This document shows positions 54,480-64,000 of a DNA stretch of 64,000 nt, piece by piece. This DNA comes from Adenophora triphylla var. japonica (Eukaryota; Streptophyta; Magnoliopsida; Asterales; Campanulaceae), in contig JAFEMH010002577.1 of NCBI GenBank assembly GCA_022495995.1, positions 124,001 to 188,000 on the forward strand, read 5' to 3'. Both the position numbers and the translations under genes were made by a program. Under the pieces are notes generated by a model, which saw only the letters and a program-made list of their open reading frames with translations, did not search any database and had not been told where the DNA came from. Position 1 is the stretch's first letter; every line of letters begins with the position of its first letter.

Positions 54480-54925
54480 CCTGTGCCAGTGCCAGTTAAA
54501 TAAAATGCCAGTGTGACAAAGTGCCAGTACATGTGTAACAAAATGCCAGTGAAAAAAGTGTCATTACGAGTTTAACAAAGTGCCAGTGTAAACTAGCACT
54601 GACACTTTGTTAAACTGGCACTGACGCTTTTTACACGGGCACTTTTATATACATGAACTGGCACTATTCACACTGGCACTCTGTTACACTAACACTGACA
54701 CTTTGTTACACTAATATTTTTGCTGGCTCTCAAAAACACAAGCACTGGCATTTAAAAACACATGCACTGCCATTCAAAAACACATGAACTGGCACTCAAA
54801 AACACTGGTAATCATTTTTGCTGGCTCTCAAAAACACAAGCACTGGCACTCATAAACACTTGCACTGGCACTCCAAAACATATGCATTGGCACTTCAAAA
54901 CACATGGACTGACATCTAATTACCC
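54480..54925. repeat. GCCAGTG/CACTGGC word cluster
   Basis: Many copies of GTGCCAGTG in the left half and ACTGGCACT in the right half, with spacers like CAAAAACAC and TTTGTTACAC. The change of orientation near 54600 makes the region a large imperfect palindrome. Confidence 0.75.
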
Positions 54926-55036
54926 ATCCCCTGCCCACCATTCTTTCAACTTACCAAATTGAGTTTCTGAAGATCCCCTTTGCCCAAAATCGGAAACAGC
55001 TCGACGGAAACCACGAAGGATACAGAAAAGGGCTAG

Positions 55037-55380
55037 TTATGGGGTGAGGAAGTAAGAATTTACTTGCTGAAGAGAAGGAATTATCAAAAACCCACATGCG
55101 CTCAACATAAACCATTGAATCATCATCAAATATGTGAATGGTGATAATACAAACCTGACTTGATGGTCACCGACATTGGTCCAAGCTTCTATGCAAATTG
55201 GGCAAAATAAACCATCAATTTCACTTCTACTCCACTCCCCCTCCAATTCCGCTCGAACTATCCTGACTCCCAATGTTTCCATTACACGGTGCCGGCTCAC
55301 CCGTTTTCCCAATTCTATCGTCGGAATTCTGACCATTAATTGCTTGCTGGCCGGACATTGAAACGCTAGGAGATGGCGCC
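55037..55380 (-). pseudogene. Captured 5' exon of an RFWD3-like RING E3 ligase gene
   Basis: The minus strand carries MSGQQAINGQNSDDRIGK in one frame and then, after a frameshift, EIDGLFCPICIEAWTNVGDH. This is the first half of a C3HC4 RING finger of the type in plant RFWD3-like ubiquitin ligases (CPIC.(E/D)AWT..G.HQ(V/I)). A donor-like CAG|GTTTGT follows at about 55158. The remaining RING cysteines and WD repeats are absent. Being a single 5' exon inside MULE-like termini, it is a typical captured fragment. It is broken by the frameshift. Confidence 0.65.
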
Positions 55381-55547
55381 GCCGACGGTATGATTTCGAC
55401 TACACCGTCGTGGGAGAGAAAATGGTCGTTTGCGTCTAGAGAGAGAGTAGTGAGAGAGAGTAGAGAGAGACCTGTTCTAAAAACACAAACACGTTTTTTT
55501 TAAAGCCATAAAAAATGCATTTTTTACAAGTTTTTGGCGCCAAATTT

Positions 55548-56096
55548 AACCAACTTATTAATATAAGTTTTAAATTTCTTAAATCCGAATTTTTCTATTA
55601 TTTTTATGTCAGAAAAAAATGATTTTTTTTTTATGAAATTGTATGCAGCGATAATTACATTGATGATTTTGTGGGGGGGGGGTGGGGGAGGGGGGAGGTT
55701 GATTTATAGTGGTGGTGGCGGTGATTGACTTTGGTAGTTAAGTCAAAAATGCTAACCGATTGTTATAATTTTACCAAATTATGTTATATGTTTAGTTAAA
55801 TATTTAACGAGTGTTAATTTGTATACCTTTTTTGTCAATAAAGACAATGACTTTGACTTTTAGCAAATGGAAGTCATATATAGCGCGATTGAATTTTATA
55901 TATAAAAAAAGGTACGATAATAAAAGCGAAACACGCTAGAACGCTAGAAAGTGGGATGAAAACAAAATTTTGACTAGTAATAATAAAATTATCCAATAAG
56001 GCCAGCGTTATAATCAGATCATGAATGTAATAGCATCCGATTTCACATTAATGCTAATACTCCTCCATCCATTCAAAGAGAAAAAGGAAAAAAAAT
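55548..56096. other. Intergenic DNA with a G-rich tract
   Basis: A run of G-rich sequence (GTGGGGGGGGGGTGGGGGAG) lies near 55671-55699. The rest is AT-rich. A lone CTCCTCCATCCATTC near 56060 may be a worn MITE end. No gene is seen. Confidence 0.4.
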
Positions 56097-56850
56097 TGTG
56101 GTGTATTAGAGCAATACTATCACATACTAGTAAATGATGACGAGAATCAACATATATACAACAATCATATGAAAAGCAATAAAAAAAGAAACACGCGATT
56201 TGTTTACCCGAACGTACTACATCTGGGGAAACTATCAAACCAACATATTTACTATAATCACAAATATGTCGTGTTACAATAAAAAAAAAAAATTGTCTCA
56301 CCAAAATAATCCACTCTATGACACGCCCTCCATGATCACTCTTATACATACCTCCGCCCATCCAAGGAATGCCCTTAAGGCACCCCAAAGGCCGCTCTGC
56401 CCCACCCTGCCATAGGCTCTTTTATTGATCTCACCAATTTGTATAAATATTCTTGTTATTTCTCTCTAGCACGCAATAAATTAGGCCATCACTTGGCTTT
56501 ATATAGGATAGAACAAACCTAGCCCTACACATACAAGGATTCCTCTCCAAGAAACTATGTTTTCCTGACCAAGCAAAGAATCACGCTGCCAAAAAGAAAA
56601 CCGAATCAAATTAAGAAGCGTTAGATCTCGATCCTATGTAGCCTAGCTCCTTTGCCTCATAGGTCCAATTTTCTGCATTGTCGAAAAACCGACTCCCATA
56701 TTGTAATAAGGCCTAAGTCCTTGGCCTCATACACTGCACCAATGTGGCCTAGCTTCTTAGCCGTATAGCAATCAGATTTCCTTCCTGCTTTTCTTTTTCT
56801 TCCGCTCAGCCCCAATCCTTCCACGCTTGGTTTATATTTCAATCCAAACA
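56097..56850 (-). repeat. 3' LTR of the non-autonomous element
   Basis: On the plus strand it runs from TGTGGTGTATTAGAGC to TTCAATCCAAACA, and the PPT follows. It shares ATACAACAATCATATGAAA, ATCACTTGGCTTTATATAGG and GACCAAGCAAAGAATC blocks with the other LTR. Confidence 0.8.
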
Positions 56851-58159
56851 ATCTCCTTTGGAGACAAACCATACAGTGAGTACCCATCAAACTCCCACCC
56901 GAGAATGACATTCACATATTGTGCCCACTACAATAAAGACTGTACCAAGTCTAATCAGACGAGTTAAAGCTGAGCGTAAGTCTTCAATATAACTATCGGT
57001 TCATCCATGCTTTAATTTTCACCTTCAGTGATCCTCCCTGTAAATCCCCGCTCATCTGCCCTTTCCATCCACAAATATCGGTGATCACATGCTAGACATG
57101 TTGTTGGTTGCTCCATGTTCCACAAACATCCCATCACACACTGTTATGGATTCATTCTCATGTTGGTGTTGTTGAATTCCCATTCCCTTGTCGGCCGACT
57201 CGAACGCCCATCAACCTCTTCCCAACATACCTTTTCATGAGATTTCTCCCACTCGGCGCTCTTGACCTTAGCCGTCCTCCACTGGAAAAACCCTTGTTTC
57301 CCCCAAGCGAAACACGTTGTATGTGGTGTACAACATCATTTCCCAAGCTACCAAGTCAGCTCCTCCGGCAATCCTCCATGTCACGCAGCCAAAGAGGAAC
57401 ACCAACATTTGTCGTTCCACTAACCATGAAGATCAAGTCTCTATTCCACCTCTGAATGTCCCTCCTGCATGTCACAATAGCATCCCATGTTGCCCCACTA
57501 CTGCACATACTATGTACTTCTGTTGTATTACACAAAATCTGCAGGAAATCTGCCTTGCACAAATTATGCACGAATTATGCACCAAGCCGAAATATGTACC
57601 GTTGTATCAAAATATGCACCATTGTACCGAAATCTGCCACACACGAAATCTGCACAAAAATTGTATTGCATGAACTATGCACACCTGCTACACGTTTTGC
57701 ACACATATTGCATAACATTCGCCAAGCTCAAAAACTAATCCGTTCTTTCTTTTCTAACTTTCATAATTCCAGATTCGTTGCCCAAATTCGATTTATCGAA
57801 TTTCCATGTCAAGCCATCTCCGCCTTCGTCGCTGCTCCCACAATCCTCAATAACGCTAATCTTCCTAGATCCGAGCAAAACCCTAATCCCATTCAGATTA
57901 TGCAATCCTACATCCGTCTGGATTCTGCAACTCTTATTCTCGGATATGATAGCCTTCCATGATTATGTAACTGCAACCCTGATCTGAATACCTGCAGTCT
58001 CAAATTCATTTGTATTTATGAAAGCTTGATCCTATTTGATCTAAGTAGCATAAATAATCTGAATCTCTGCAGCTCCCAATTCTGATATCTGTTCCTGCAA
58101 CCCACGTCCAATCAATTTGAACAACCCTGATCTCCGAACCGGACTCTGATACCAGATAT
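56851..58159 (-). other. Internal region of the non-autonomous LTR element
   Basis: About 1.3 kb without recognisable gag-pol domains. The part 57540-57720 has short recurring words (AAATCTGC, ATATGCACC, TATGCAC). PBS at 58144-58154. Confidence 0.6.
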
Positions 58160-58940
58160 TGTGGAATTGTGGTCTATCAGAGCAGTATTATACCATACTA
58201 GTAATCGATGATGAGAATGAACATCCATACAACAATCATATGAAAGCAATACACACGATTTGTTCACCCAGTTCATCCCAAGAACGGACTACATCCGAAG
58301 GCAATACCAAGCCAAGATATTCACTATAAGCAGAAATTTATCGTGTTACAATAAAGAACATATTTTGTATCACCAAAATAATTTCACTATAGGCCTACAC
58401 CACCCTCTTATGATCACCCCTAGACATGCCTCTGGCCATCCATCCAAAGAATACCCCTAAGGGCACACCAAAGGCCGCCCCATGCCCTAGGCTCTGTTGT
58501 TGATCTTACAGATTTTATATAGATATTCTAGTTATTTGTCTCTAACACACAATAATTTAGGTCATCACTTGGCTTTATATAGGATAATCCCTAGATTAAT
58601 AAGGATTTCTCTCCAAGAAAGTATTTCTTTCTGACCAAGCAAAGAATCTCGCTGCCGAAAAAAAATCGAATCAAATTAAGAAATGTTGGATCTCTCCCCT
58701 GCAAGGCCTAGTTCCTTGGCCTCATAGGTTTGATTTCCTGCATTACCGAAAAATTGACTTCCAAATTGCTATGAGGCCTATGTCATTGGCCTCATGCATT
58801 GCACCTCCGCGGCCTAGCTCCTTGGCTGCACAGCAGTCAGATTTCCTTCCTTCCTTCCTTCCTCCTTTTCTTTTTCTTTTTCTTTTGTACAGCCCCAATC
58901 CTTTCACGCTTGGTTTGTATCCAATCTAAAAAAATGAATT
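58160..58940 (-). repeat. 5' LTR of the non-autonomous element
   Basis: On the plus strand it starts TGTGGAATTGTGGTC next to the inverted PBS and ends near GTATCCAATCTAAA. It includes CCTTCC and TTTCTTTT runs at 58846-58885. The outer end is slightly degraded. Confidence 0.75.
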
Positions 58941-60198
58941 GGTGGGTGTGTGTGTATGTATGTAAAGACAAGTAATCTCAATTTGACTTCTACTACAAAG
59001 GACAAATTGCTACTAGCAACTTAAGCAAAAGATTCGCTATTCACACCCCCTTATACTTTTATTTTGAATATACCCATATTCATGCATTAATGTAAGTAAA
59101 ATGTTGTCAGTATATATATAGGTATACTTAGAAATTTTACAGGGGTGAATAGCACCACTCTAATGAGAAGGTTAGGCACAGTTCAGTTGTGAGAAAAATG
59201 CATTAATTAAAGCTGTTGTCTGAAAACTCACAATTTTATTGTTGACTGAAACTATTGCTTCAAATCCATAACTCAAGTGTCTTTCTTTTCTGTTAATTTA
59301 TGAGACCAAAACTTGTTACACTGCACGGAGAAAGATGCTCTCATGAATAGTACAAGTGCAAATTATATATCAAAAAATGAGTTAGGGAGCCAAGCTTATA
59401 AAGTTTCCCCCGAGTAGGCTAAGTTGGATCAAGTACCAGTACCCCTGCTCAAGTGTGTCTATCCAAAAACTTCTCAATTACTACTGAGAACGCAGAAAAG
59501 CCAGCACACCCTACACAGGCCGCCTTGGGACCAGCTGAAAATAAGAAAGAGAAGACACTTTTGAGGAGAAATAAATATAAAATAAAAGTAGTACCAATAA
59601 AAATATTTAGATTTTCATTAGGATAAATTAAATTAAGATAAAATTATAGGTCAAAAATCAATCAAAGTTATCTAAAGAATAAAGTGGGCAGAGGGAATAT
59701 ATTTTTTATTAAATGTTCATTGGTGAAACTGAGGCTCATCTGATAACACAAAGCAAAGGAAGAAAATGGAATAAACATAACATGACACCTCCACACAAAA
59801 AACAGACAGACACACCTCATATAAACTTTGCAAATACTTTCTTGAACACATAGATGAAGTCACATAATTGTTCCAAAAGCATGCACCTAAACTTAATAAA
59901 GAATTCCGCGTGATTCTAACCTCACAAATGTAACTACGGAGAAAGAAAAGGGGAACCATCAGCACACCAACCTTGGAAGAATTCTGCATGATTCTAAATT
60001 CTGGAATAAAATCTATTTGTTTGGAGGTGTACGAAGGACTCAAATTGCAAGAACATAATTGTTCCAAAATCATGGTTTTGAGTATCAAGGTATAGTTTGG
60101 CATCGGATCCTACAACAGGGCTATTTTTTTGCTATGGACTTTTTAGGTGTATGAAGGGGCGTTCAATGGACTATCTGGTGTTATCCAGGTGTGTAATA
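58941..60198. other. Intergenic DNA
   Basis: No gene, LTR or MITE ends. A small internal duplication (CATAATTGTTCCAAAA with GAATTC.GC.TGATTCTAA) occurs at 59860-59915 and 59980-60072. The longest ORF (59717-60103, minus) has no recognisable features. Confidence 0.4.
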
Positions 60199-60732
60199 CT
60201 CCCTACATCCATCCGAAAAGGCACAAATTTTCATTTTGGGTATCCCATTTAAAAAGACATACACCCAAAATGGAAACCTTTTAAGACTTCTTTACTCATG
60301 AGACCCACTTGTCATACTCACAATAACTATCTACTCAGGGGCGGATCCAGGATTTTGAAATCGCGTGGGCTTGGTATTTAAAAAAATATTGTAAACAATA
60401 ATAACAATGAAAAATAACTTCATGTATAAAAAAAAAGTTACATATAGTCGGTCACGTGGGTATGGCAGTATAGAGTGGATTGTGAGGGGGGGATTTTGAC
60501 GGTTGCGTGTACTGACTTAAGTAAAAAAAAAAAAAATTATCAAAATTCTGAGGTGGGCTGGAGCCCACGTCAATTGCTCTTTGAATCCGCCCATGTAATC
60601 TACTTACTATTCCCTACCCCACTTCCTCTCTCTTACCTCATTTTTCATACTCACACCACTTAATCCACTATACACCCTCCTTAATTCTCGTGCAAAGCCA
60701 ATTTTGTGCGTTTTCGAGTGGGACGAAGGGTG
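60199..60732. mobile_element. Stowaway-like MITE with nested insertion
   Basis: It starts CTCCCTACATCCATCCG and ends GTGGGACGAAGGGTG, with TA at both edges. The interior is interrupted at about 60338-60592 by a GGGGCGGATCC repeat. Confidence 0.65.
60338..60592. mobile_element. Nested GGGGCGGATCC repeat
   Basis: The ends GGGGCGGATCCAGG and TTGAATCCGCCC are inverted. ATCTACT(C/T)A lies on each side, with a few extra bases at the right. A GAGGTGGGCTGGAGCCCAC palindrome lies near the right end. It is related in its ends to the repeat at 12278. Confidence 0.5.
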
Positions 60733-60783
60733 TAAGCTTTTTGGAGTGATGAAGGTATAAAACCTGCTTATCAGAAAATAATA

Positions 60784-61021
60784 CTCCCTTCGTCCCAGAA
60801 AAAATAGTCTCATTTTGATTTTTCATTTTGACCAAGCATTAATGTCAAATCAATTATCATAATAAAGTTTTTAATTTTGTTACTGATAGTATTCTTAATG
60901 GTTTATTAAGAGCGAAATTTAGGATGTCATTGGGATAGTTAAATTGTCATAGAATTTTTTGTCAAAGTTCAATCAAGTTGACCATCAAAAAGTGGGACTA
61001 TCGTTTTTGAGACGAAGGGAG
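60784..61021. mobile_element. Stowaway-like MITE
   Basis: 238 bp from CTCCCTTCGTCCCAG to GAGACGAAGGGAG with TA on both sides. It has the TTGACCAT..AAAAAGTGGGAC interior shared with the copy at 19781-20035. Confidence 0.88.
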
Positions 61022-61420
61022 TAGTATAAATAAATAAAATAAAAAAGGGTAAGACAAGCCTTGAAAGTTGCTTCATTCTAGCCAACAAATTCTCTTACGA
61101 AACAAGCTCTCCAAATGCAGGTATAAGGTTGTATATACATGACTCTAGCAAAATGTCTATGATGGGAGCCTCGGGCCCTAAGATCATTCATCAAACATGG
61201 TAAGCAAATTGTCCTGAATGACATAAAGTGTAGAACCCAGCAGCCCGATGGGGAAGCCAGGATTTATATGCAAGGGGGTCAAGATTATTTTGAGGACTGA
61301 AAGTAGCATCTGAATTTTGCGAACTGAAAGTAGCATCTGAATTCTGCTTTAATGAATGTCGACATTACAACATGCACATTTTCCCCTGAAATAAAAGGGG
61401 AACATTTGGATAAAGCTATA
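61022..61420. other. Intergenic DNA
   Basis: Contains a short duplicate, GAACTGAAAGTAGCATCTGAATT-like (61296-61343), and no gene. Confidence 0.4.
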
Positions 61421-61687
61421 CTCCCTCCGTCCCACTAAAAGTTATACTTTCGTTTTGGACACAGGAATTAAGAAAAAGTGTTAGTAGTGTAGGTGTTGTG
61501 AGTATAAAAAGTGAGGTCAGAGATAGAAAGTGGGGTAGGGAATAATAGTAAGAGGATAGTGTTTATAAGTATGCAAGTGAGTCCCACCGAATAAAGAAAT
61601 ATTAAAACATTTCCATTTTAAGAAAGTGTAATTTCTAGTGGGACTCCCAAAGGGGTAAAGAGTGTATCTTTTAGTGGGAGGAGGGAG
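61421..61687. mobile_element. Stowaway-like MITE
   Basis: 267 bp from CTCCCTCCGTCCCACTAAAA to TTTAGTGGGAGGAGGGAG, with TA on both sides. Confidence 0.88.
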
Positions 61688-62475
61688 TATTTTCAGTGGC
61701 AAATAATAAATTTTTAAAATTATTATAGGTGGTAAAATGGAGATTTTCCCTGAACCTACTTAACCCATTTTGGCTTAGGGTGGCTTCGCCACTGCAGCAC
61801 CCCCTACCACCCCCATTAACCCTTGAGAACAAACTCTCCTTAAGATGGACCGGCAATGGTTTCCATTAAGAGGGCAAGGATGTTTGAAACTAATAACCAA
61901 AAGGCTAGCACGAGAGCCCCCCTCTACCACCACCACCACCAACACACAAAAAGAAACACAAACAAAAGTCGAAGAGAGGGTGTGTTGGGCCTCAGCTTGA
62001 TTATCAGCAGGAGGCACATAGCACGATACATAATTTTCCCTTCAAAATTTTGTATTTAAACCAAAGGAATAGCGGAGTTCACCCTCCGTGATAGCAGTTG
62101 GAACTAGACGTATTTGTGCAACTTTCTACCAATTGAGACTTGCGGGCAGTCCATTTAGGAATTGGATAGATATATCCCTATGTTCTTGCAAGAAAATTGT
62201 ATGAACCCTAAAATAGTCAAATCAATTAAATGGGTCGGATCTGTTGAAGTTTGTTTCATTAACATTTTTCCTTTTGGTAACATGTTTTCATATAAAACAT
62301 GCATTCTTTCCTCTTATTCTATCTTAACCCCTTTCCATCATTTCCGATGGAGCCAAAGACCCCCTATTTTTTGGCTTGGGAATATGATGGAATAAAGGAA
62401 AAATAGCTCACTAAATTGTTTGTGCTTCTTTGTTATGAAGCAGCAGACAGTCCATTTTCGACAGAATTTTCATCA
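61688..62475. other. Intergenic DNA
   Basis: Nothing recognised apart from a short CAC-rich stretch near 61920-61945. Confidence 0.4.
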
Positions 62476-62592
62476 TGGTCATCCGGAAACAACCTGTTTG
62501 TGCTTTAATACATGGGCAAGACCGCATGCATCCGAACCCCCTTACCCCACCGTAGGTGGGAGCCATTGTGGTACTGAGGTAATGTTGTTGTA
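62476..62592. repeat. SINE fragment
   Basis: GGTCATCCGGAAACAACCTG, GGGCAAGACCGCATGCATCC and TGGTACTGAGGTAATGTTG resemble the body and tail of a tRNA-derived SINE family widespread in dicots. The 5' tRNA-like head was not identified. Confidence 0.5.
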
Positions 62593-63747
62593 TTCTATCT
62601 TAACCCTTCCGACATGCAACTATAAAACATCAGCGCACTGACACATTTACAAAATGGACTTTTTGCTGGCCAAACACAAATGAAATATAACTTCCTTTTT
62701 TAAAAGCAAAAGATATTAGCAAGAGTGGCTTGTGTAATGAACAGCATTGGACAAAACTGAATAGTGCACAAGGATTCATCTCGCCGCCCCAAGTAATTTG
62801 GACAAGGGGAGCTCAGTTTTTAAGGCAAATTATAAATCTACATCCGCCTCTTAGTATGACAGAAAATCTCAAGGATTAAAAAATTGAACAGATTATTACG
62901 CTGTTTTGTAGATAACTTTTAGCAATATAATGATTTAAGTTGTACTCCATAAACTACATTTTGTTAAACTAATACCTATAGATTGTATTTCTAATCAACT
63001 TGATATGGATGATCACTCTTTATATTGCCGGTGAAAAAAAATGTTTTTGACATTGATTGGAAATATGAGAGTTTATGGCAGGTATTATTCTATGAAGAAG
63101 GTAGTCAGACATATTGAAGTTCATATATTTATGTATGTATTCTTGTTATCATTAATTATTGTTATACTCTTTTTTTACTTATAAGGAAAACAAGGCCTAC
63201 CGCAAAGAGGAAGATAGATTTTGTATCAGTTAATTCAGAAACTAAAATCCCGATACCTCCCCATATTGCTACCACACTACCACAGAACTTCGGGAATCAA
63301 AGAGGCAGCTTCAGTTGTATTATTTTGTTATGACCTGTACTAGAACTTATCCACAGGGTGCATTATGAACTGATTGTGTTTCCAGTGATTGTGGGTGAAC
63401 GAATAGAGTTGCCATTAAGAATAATATCCTAGGGGCTCCTCAGAGGTCATGTAAGAAGTAACCTACTCTATTGAATATTATCTTCTTCTTCTTTCTTTCT
63501 TTCTTTTTTTTTTTTGATAAGAAAATAAGAAGATTATCTGCGGTACTGATTATTATCAGAGTAATGGCTTTACTAGCTACAGCTATATGAAATCATTTTC
63601 TTCACCACTGATGTCTGGATTCTAGGCACCTTGTTATAACATTATTTATCCACAGACACGAGTAGCTATAAATAGTTATCATAATTCAAGTTTCCTGGTT
63701 AGATATACACATCAAATATAAAAGAATAGGCAAGGATGACTACTTAC
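62593..63747. other. Intergenic or intronic DNA left of the TIM22-like exon
   Basis: AT-rich, with a (CTTT)n/(T)n run at 63484-63518. The next TIM22 exon (expected GGPKAAC..GF sequence) was looked for on the minus strand and not found. Confidence 0.4.
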
Positions 63748-63820
63748 CCTTCGCAGATATCACTCCTCCAGTAACACAGCCCGCAATAGCTGTATTTGTG
63801 ATGTCATGTTTTGCTCGCGC
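63748..63820 (-). CDS. TIM22-like internal exon (partial gene)
   Basis: A 73-bp exon between an acceptor (TCTCTTGAAAG at 63821 and beyond) and a donor (GTAAGTA at 63747-63741) encodes ARAKHDITNTAIAGCVTGGV followed by ISAKG. This matches the conserved second half of plant TIM22 (a Tim17/Tim22/Tim23-family inner-membrane translocase that inserts carrier proteins), which has RAKHD..N..(I/V)AGCVTGG. A second possible short exon with donor GTAAGA lies at about 63964-63983; its sequence does not match the family convincingly. Earlier exons would be beyond the window. The later exon is not found to the left, so this may be a gene fragment. Confidence 0.65.
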
Positions 63821-64000
63821 CTTTCAAGAGACAACCAAAAAATTTTAGTCCTGATAATCTATCTAACAAGAGAACGACTGTGCTACCTTACCAAGTCAAT
63901 AAGACCAAAAGAAAAGGGCTACCAATCTAACCAACACATAATATGCCAGTTCTCCTTTCTTACCCATAAGTTTTCTGCTACAACTGCAAAATCAATGGGG

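Larger units (their letters stand above)
54409..55538. mobile_element. Pack-MULE-like element with captured RING exon
   Basis: 1130 bp flanked by GCCAAATTT (54400-54408 and 55539-55547), a 9-bp duplication as expected for MULEs. The first and last 34 bp are imperfect inverted repeats (23 of 34 positions agree), sharing CTT.TAAAAAA.GC.TTTTTT.TGGC. Left of the captured exon lies a 450-bp region of GCCAGTG and CACTGGC words in both orientations. No MULE transposase is present. Confidence 0.6.
56097..58940 (-). mobile_element. Non-autonomous LTR retrotransposon
   Basis: Two direct LTRs (56097-56850 and 58160 to about 58940), clearly similar but diverged, flank only about 1.3 kb of internal DNA. 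On the minus strand a PBS TGGTATCAGAG lies at 58144-58154, separated from the right-hand (5') LTR by ATATC. The purine tract CCAAAGGAGAT abuts the left-hand (3') LTR. No gag or pol motifs are visible inside. It is an old, LARD-like element that would need proteins in trans. Confidence 0.78.

Noticed and set aside
57456..57962. 168-residue plus-strand ORF inside the small LTR element
   Set aside because: The composition follows short CTGC/ATGCAC repeats and no gag-pol motif is present on either strand.
59717..60103. 128-residue minus-strand ORF
   Set aside because: No recognisable domain, no supporting splice or promoter context, and the region contains a small internal duplication; likely chance.

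Overview
This is nuclear DNA from a plant, most likely a eudicot. Genes have introns, retrotransposon primer-binding sites match plant elements, and Stowaway-like MITEs with CTCCCTCCGTCCC ends are common. The window is mostly transposable elements nested in one another, with very few host genes. The only intact host gene I can support is an intronless mitochondrial-type pentatricopeptide repeat (PPR) protein at 20575-22383 (minus). A polyvinylalcohol-dehydrogenase-like (PQQ-propeller) gene at 14967-17307 (minus) keeps its exon structure but is broken by stops and frameshifts. A TIM22-like exon lies at the right edge (63748-63820, minus).

Layout. 42-1830: a copia-type LTR with PBS and leader. 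1830-10786: a CACTA (En/Spm) element with a decayed minus-strand transposase, a ~560-bp tandem repeat holding a solo LTR, subterminal ACCGACGGAAT repeats and a terminal CACTACTAGAAA repeat. 12.3-20.0 kb: SINE-like pieces, a foldback, MITEs, the PQQ pseudogene and direct repeats on both sides of it. 20.6-22.4 kb: the PPR gene. 22.99-26.80 kb: a ~94-bp tandem array split by a 2.93-kb hAT element (8-bp TSD) that carries an internally deleted transposase and a captured BTB/POZ exon. 26.82-27.04 kb: a FAR1-like fragment.

27.04-51.4 kb is a large minus-strand SIRE/Maximus-like copia element lacking its 5' LTR. It has been hit by a complete Tat-lineage Ty3/gypsy element (36268-46164, TSD ATATC), a solo LTR (31913-33524, TSD GAAGG), a hAT MITE (47982-49058, TSD GTTTGAAG) and a Stowaway-like MITE (28766-29043, TA). 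Each of these inserts has a recognisable target duplication, so the order of events can be read directly. Right of it come a G-rich repeat element (53156-54042), a Pack-MULE-like element carrying an RFWD3-like RING exon (54409-55538), a small non-autonomous LTR element with both LTRs, PBS and PPT (56097-58940), and MITE/SINE-rich intergenic DNA up to the TIM22-like exon.

Most interesting: gene-fragment capture by two different DNA transposons, a spliced antisense gene inside the gypsy element, a dispersed ACCGGTTGAG word family restricted to the copia element and its LTR, and palindromic CGCG boxes recurring in LTRs. No element here appears to encode a complete, uninterrupted transposition machinery.
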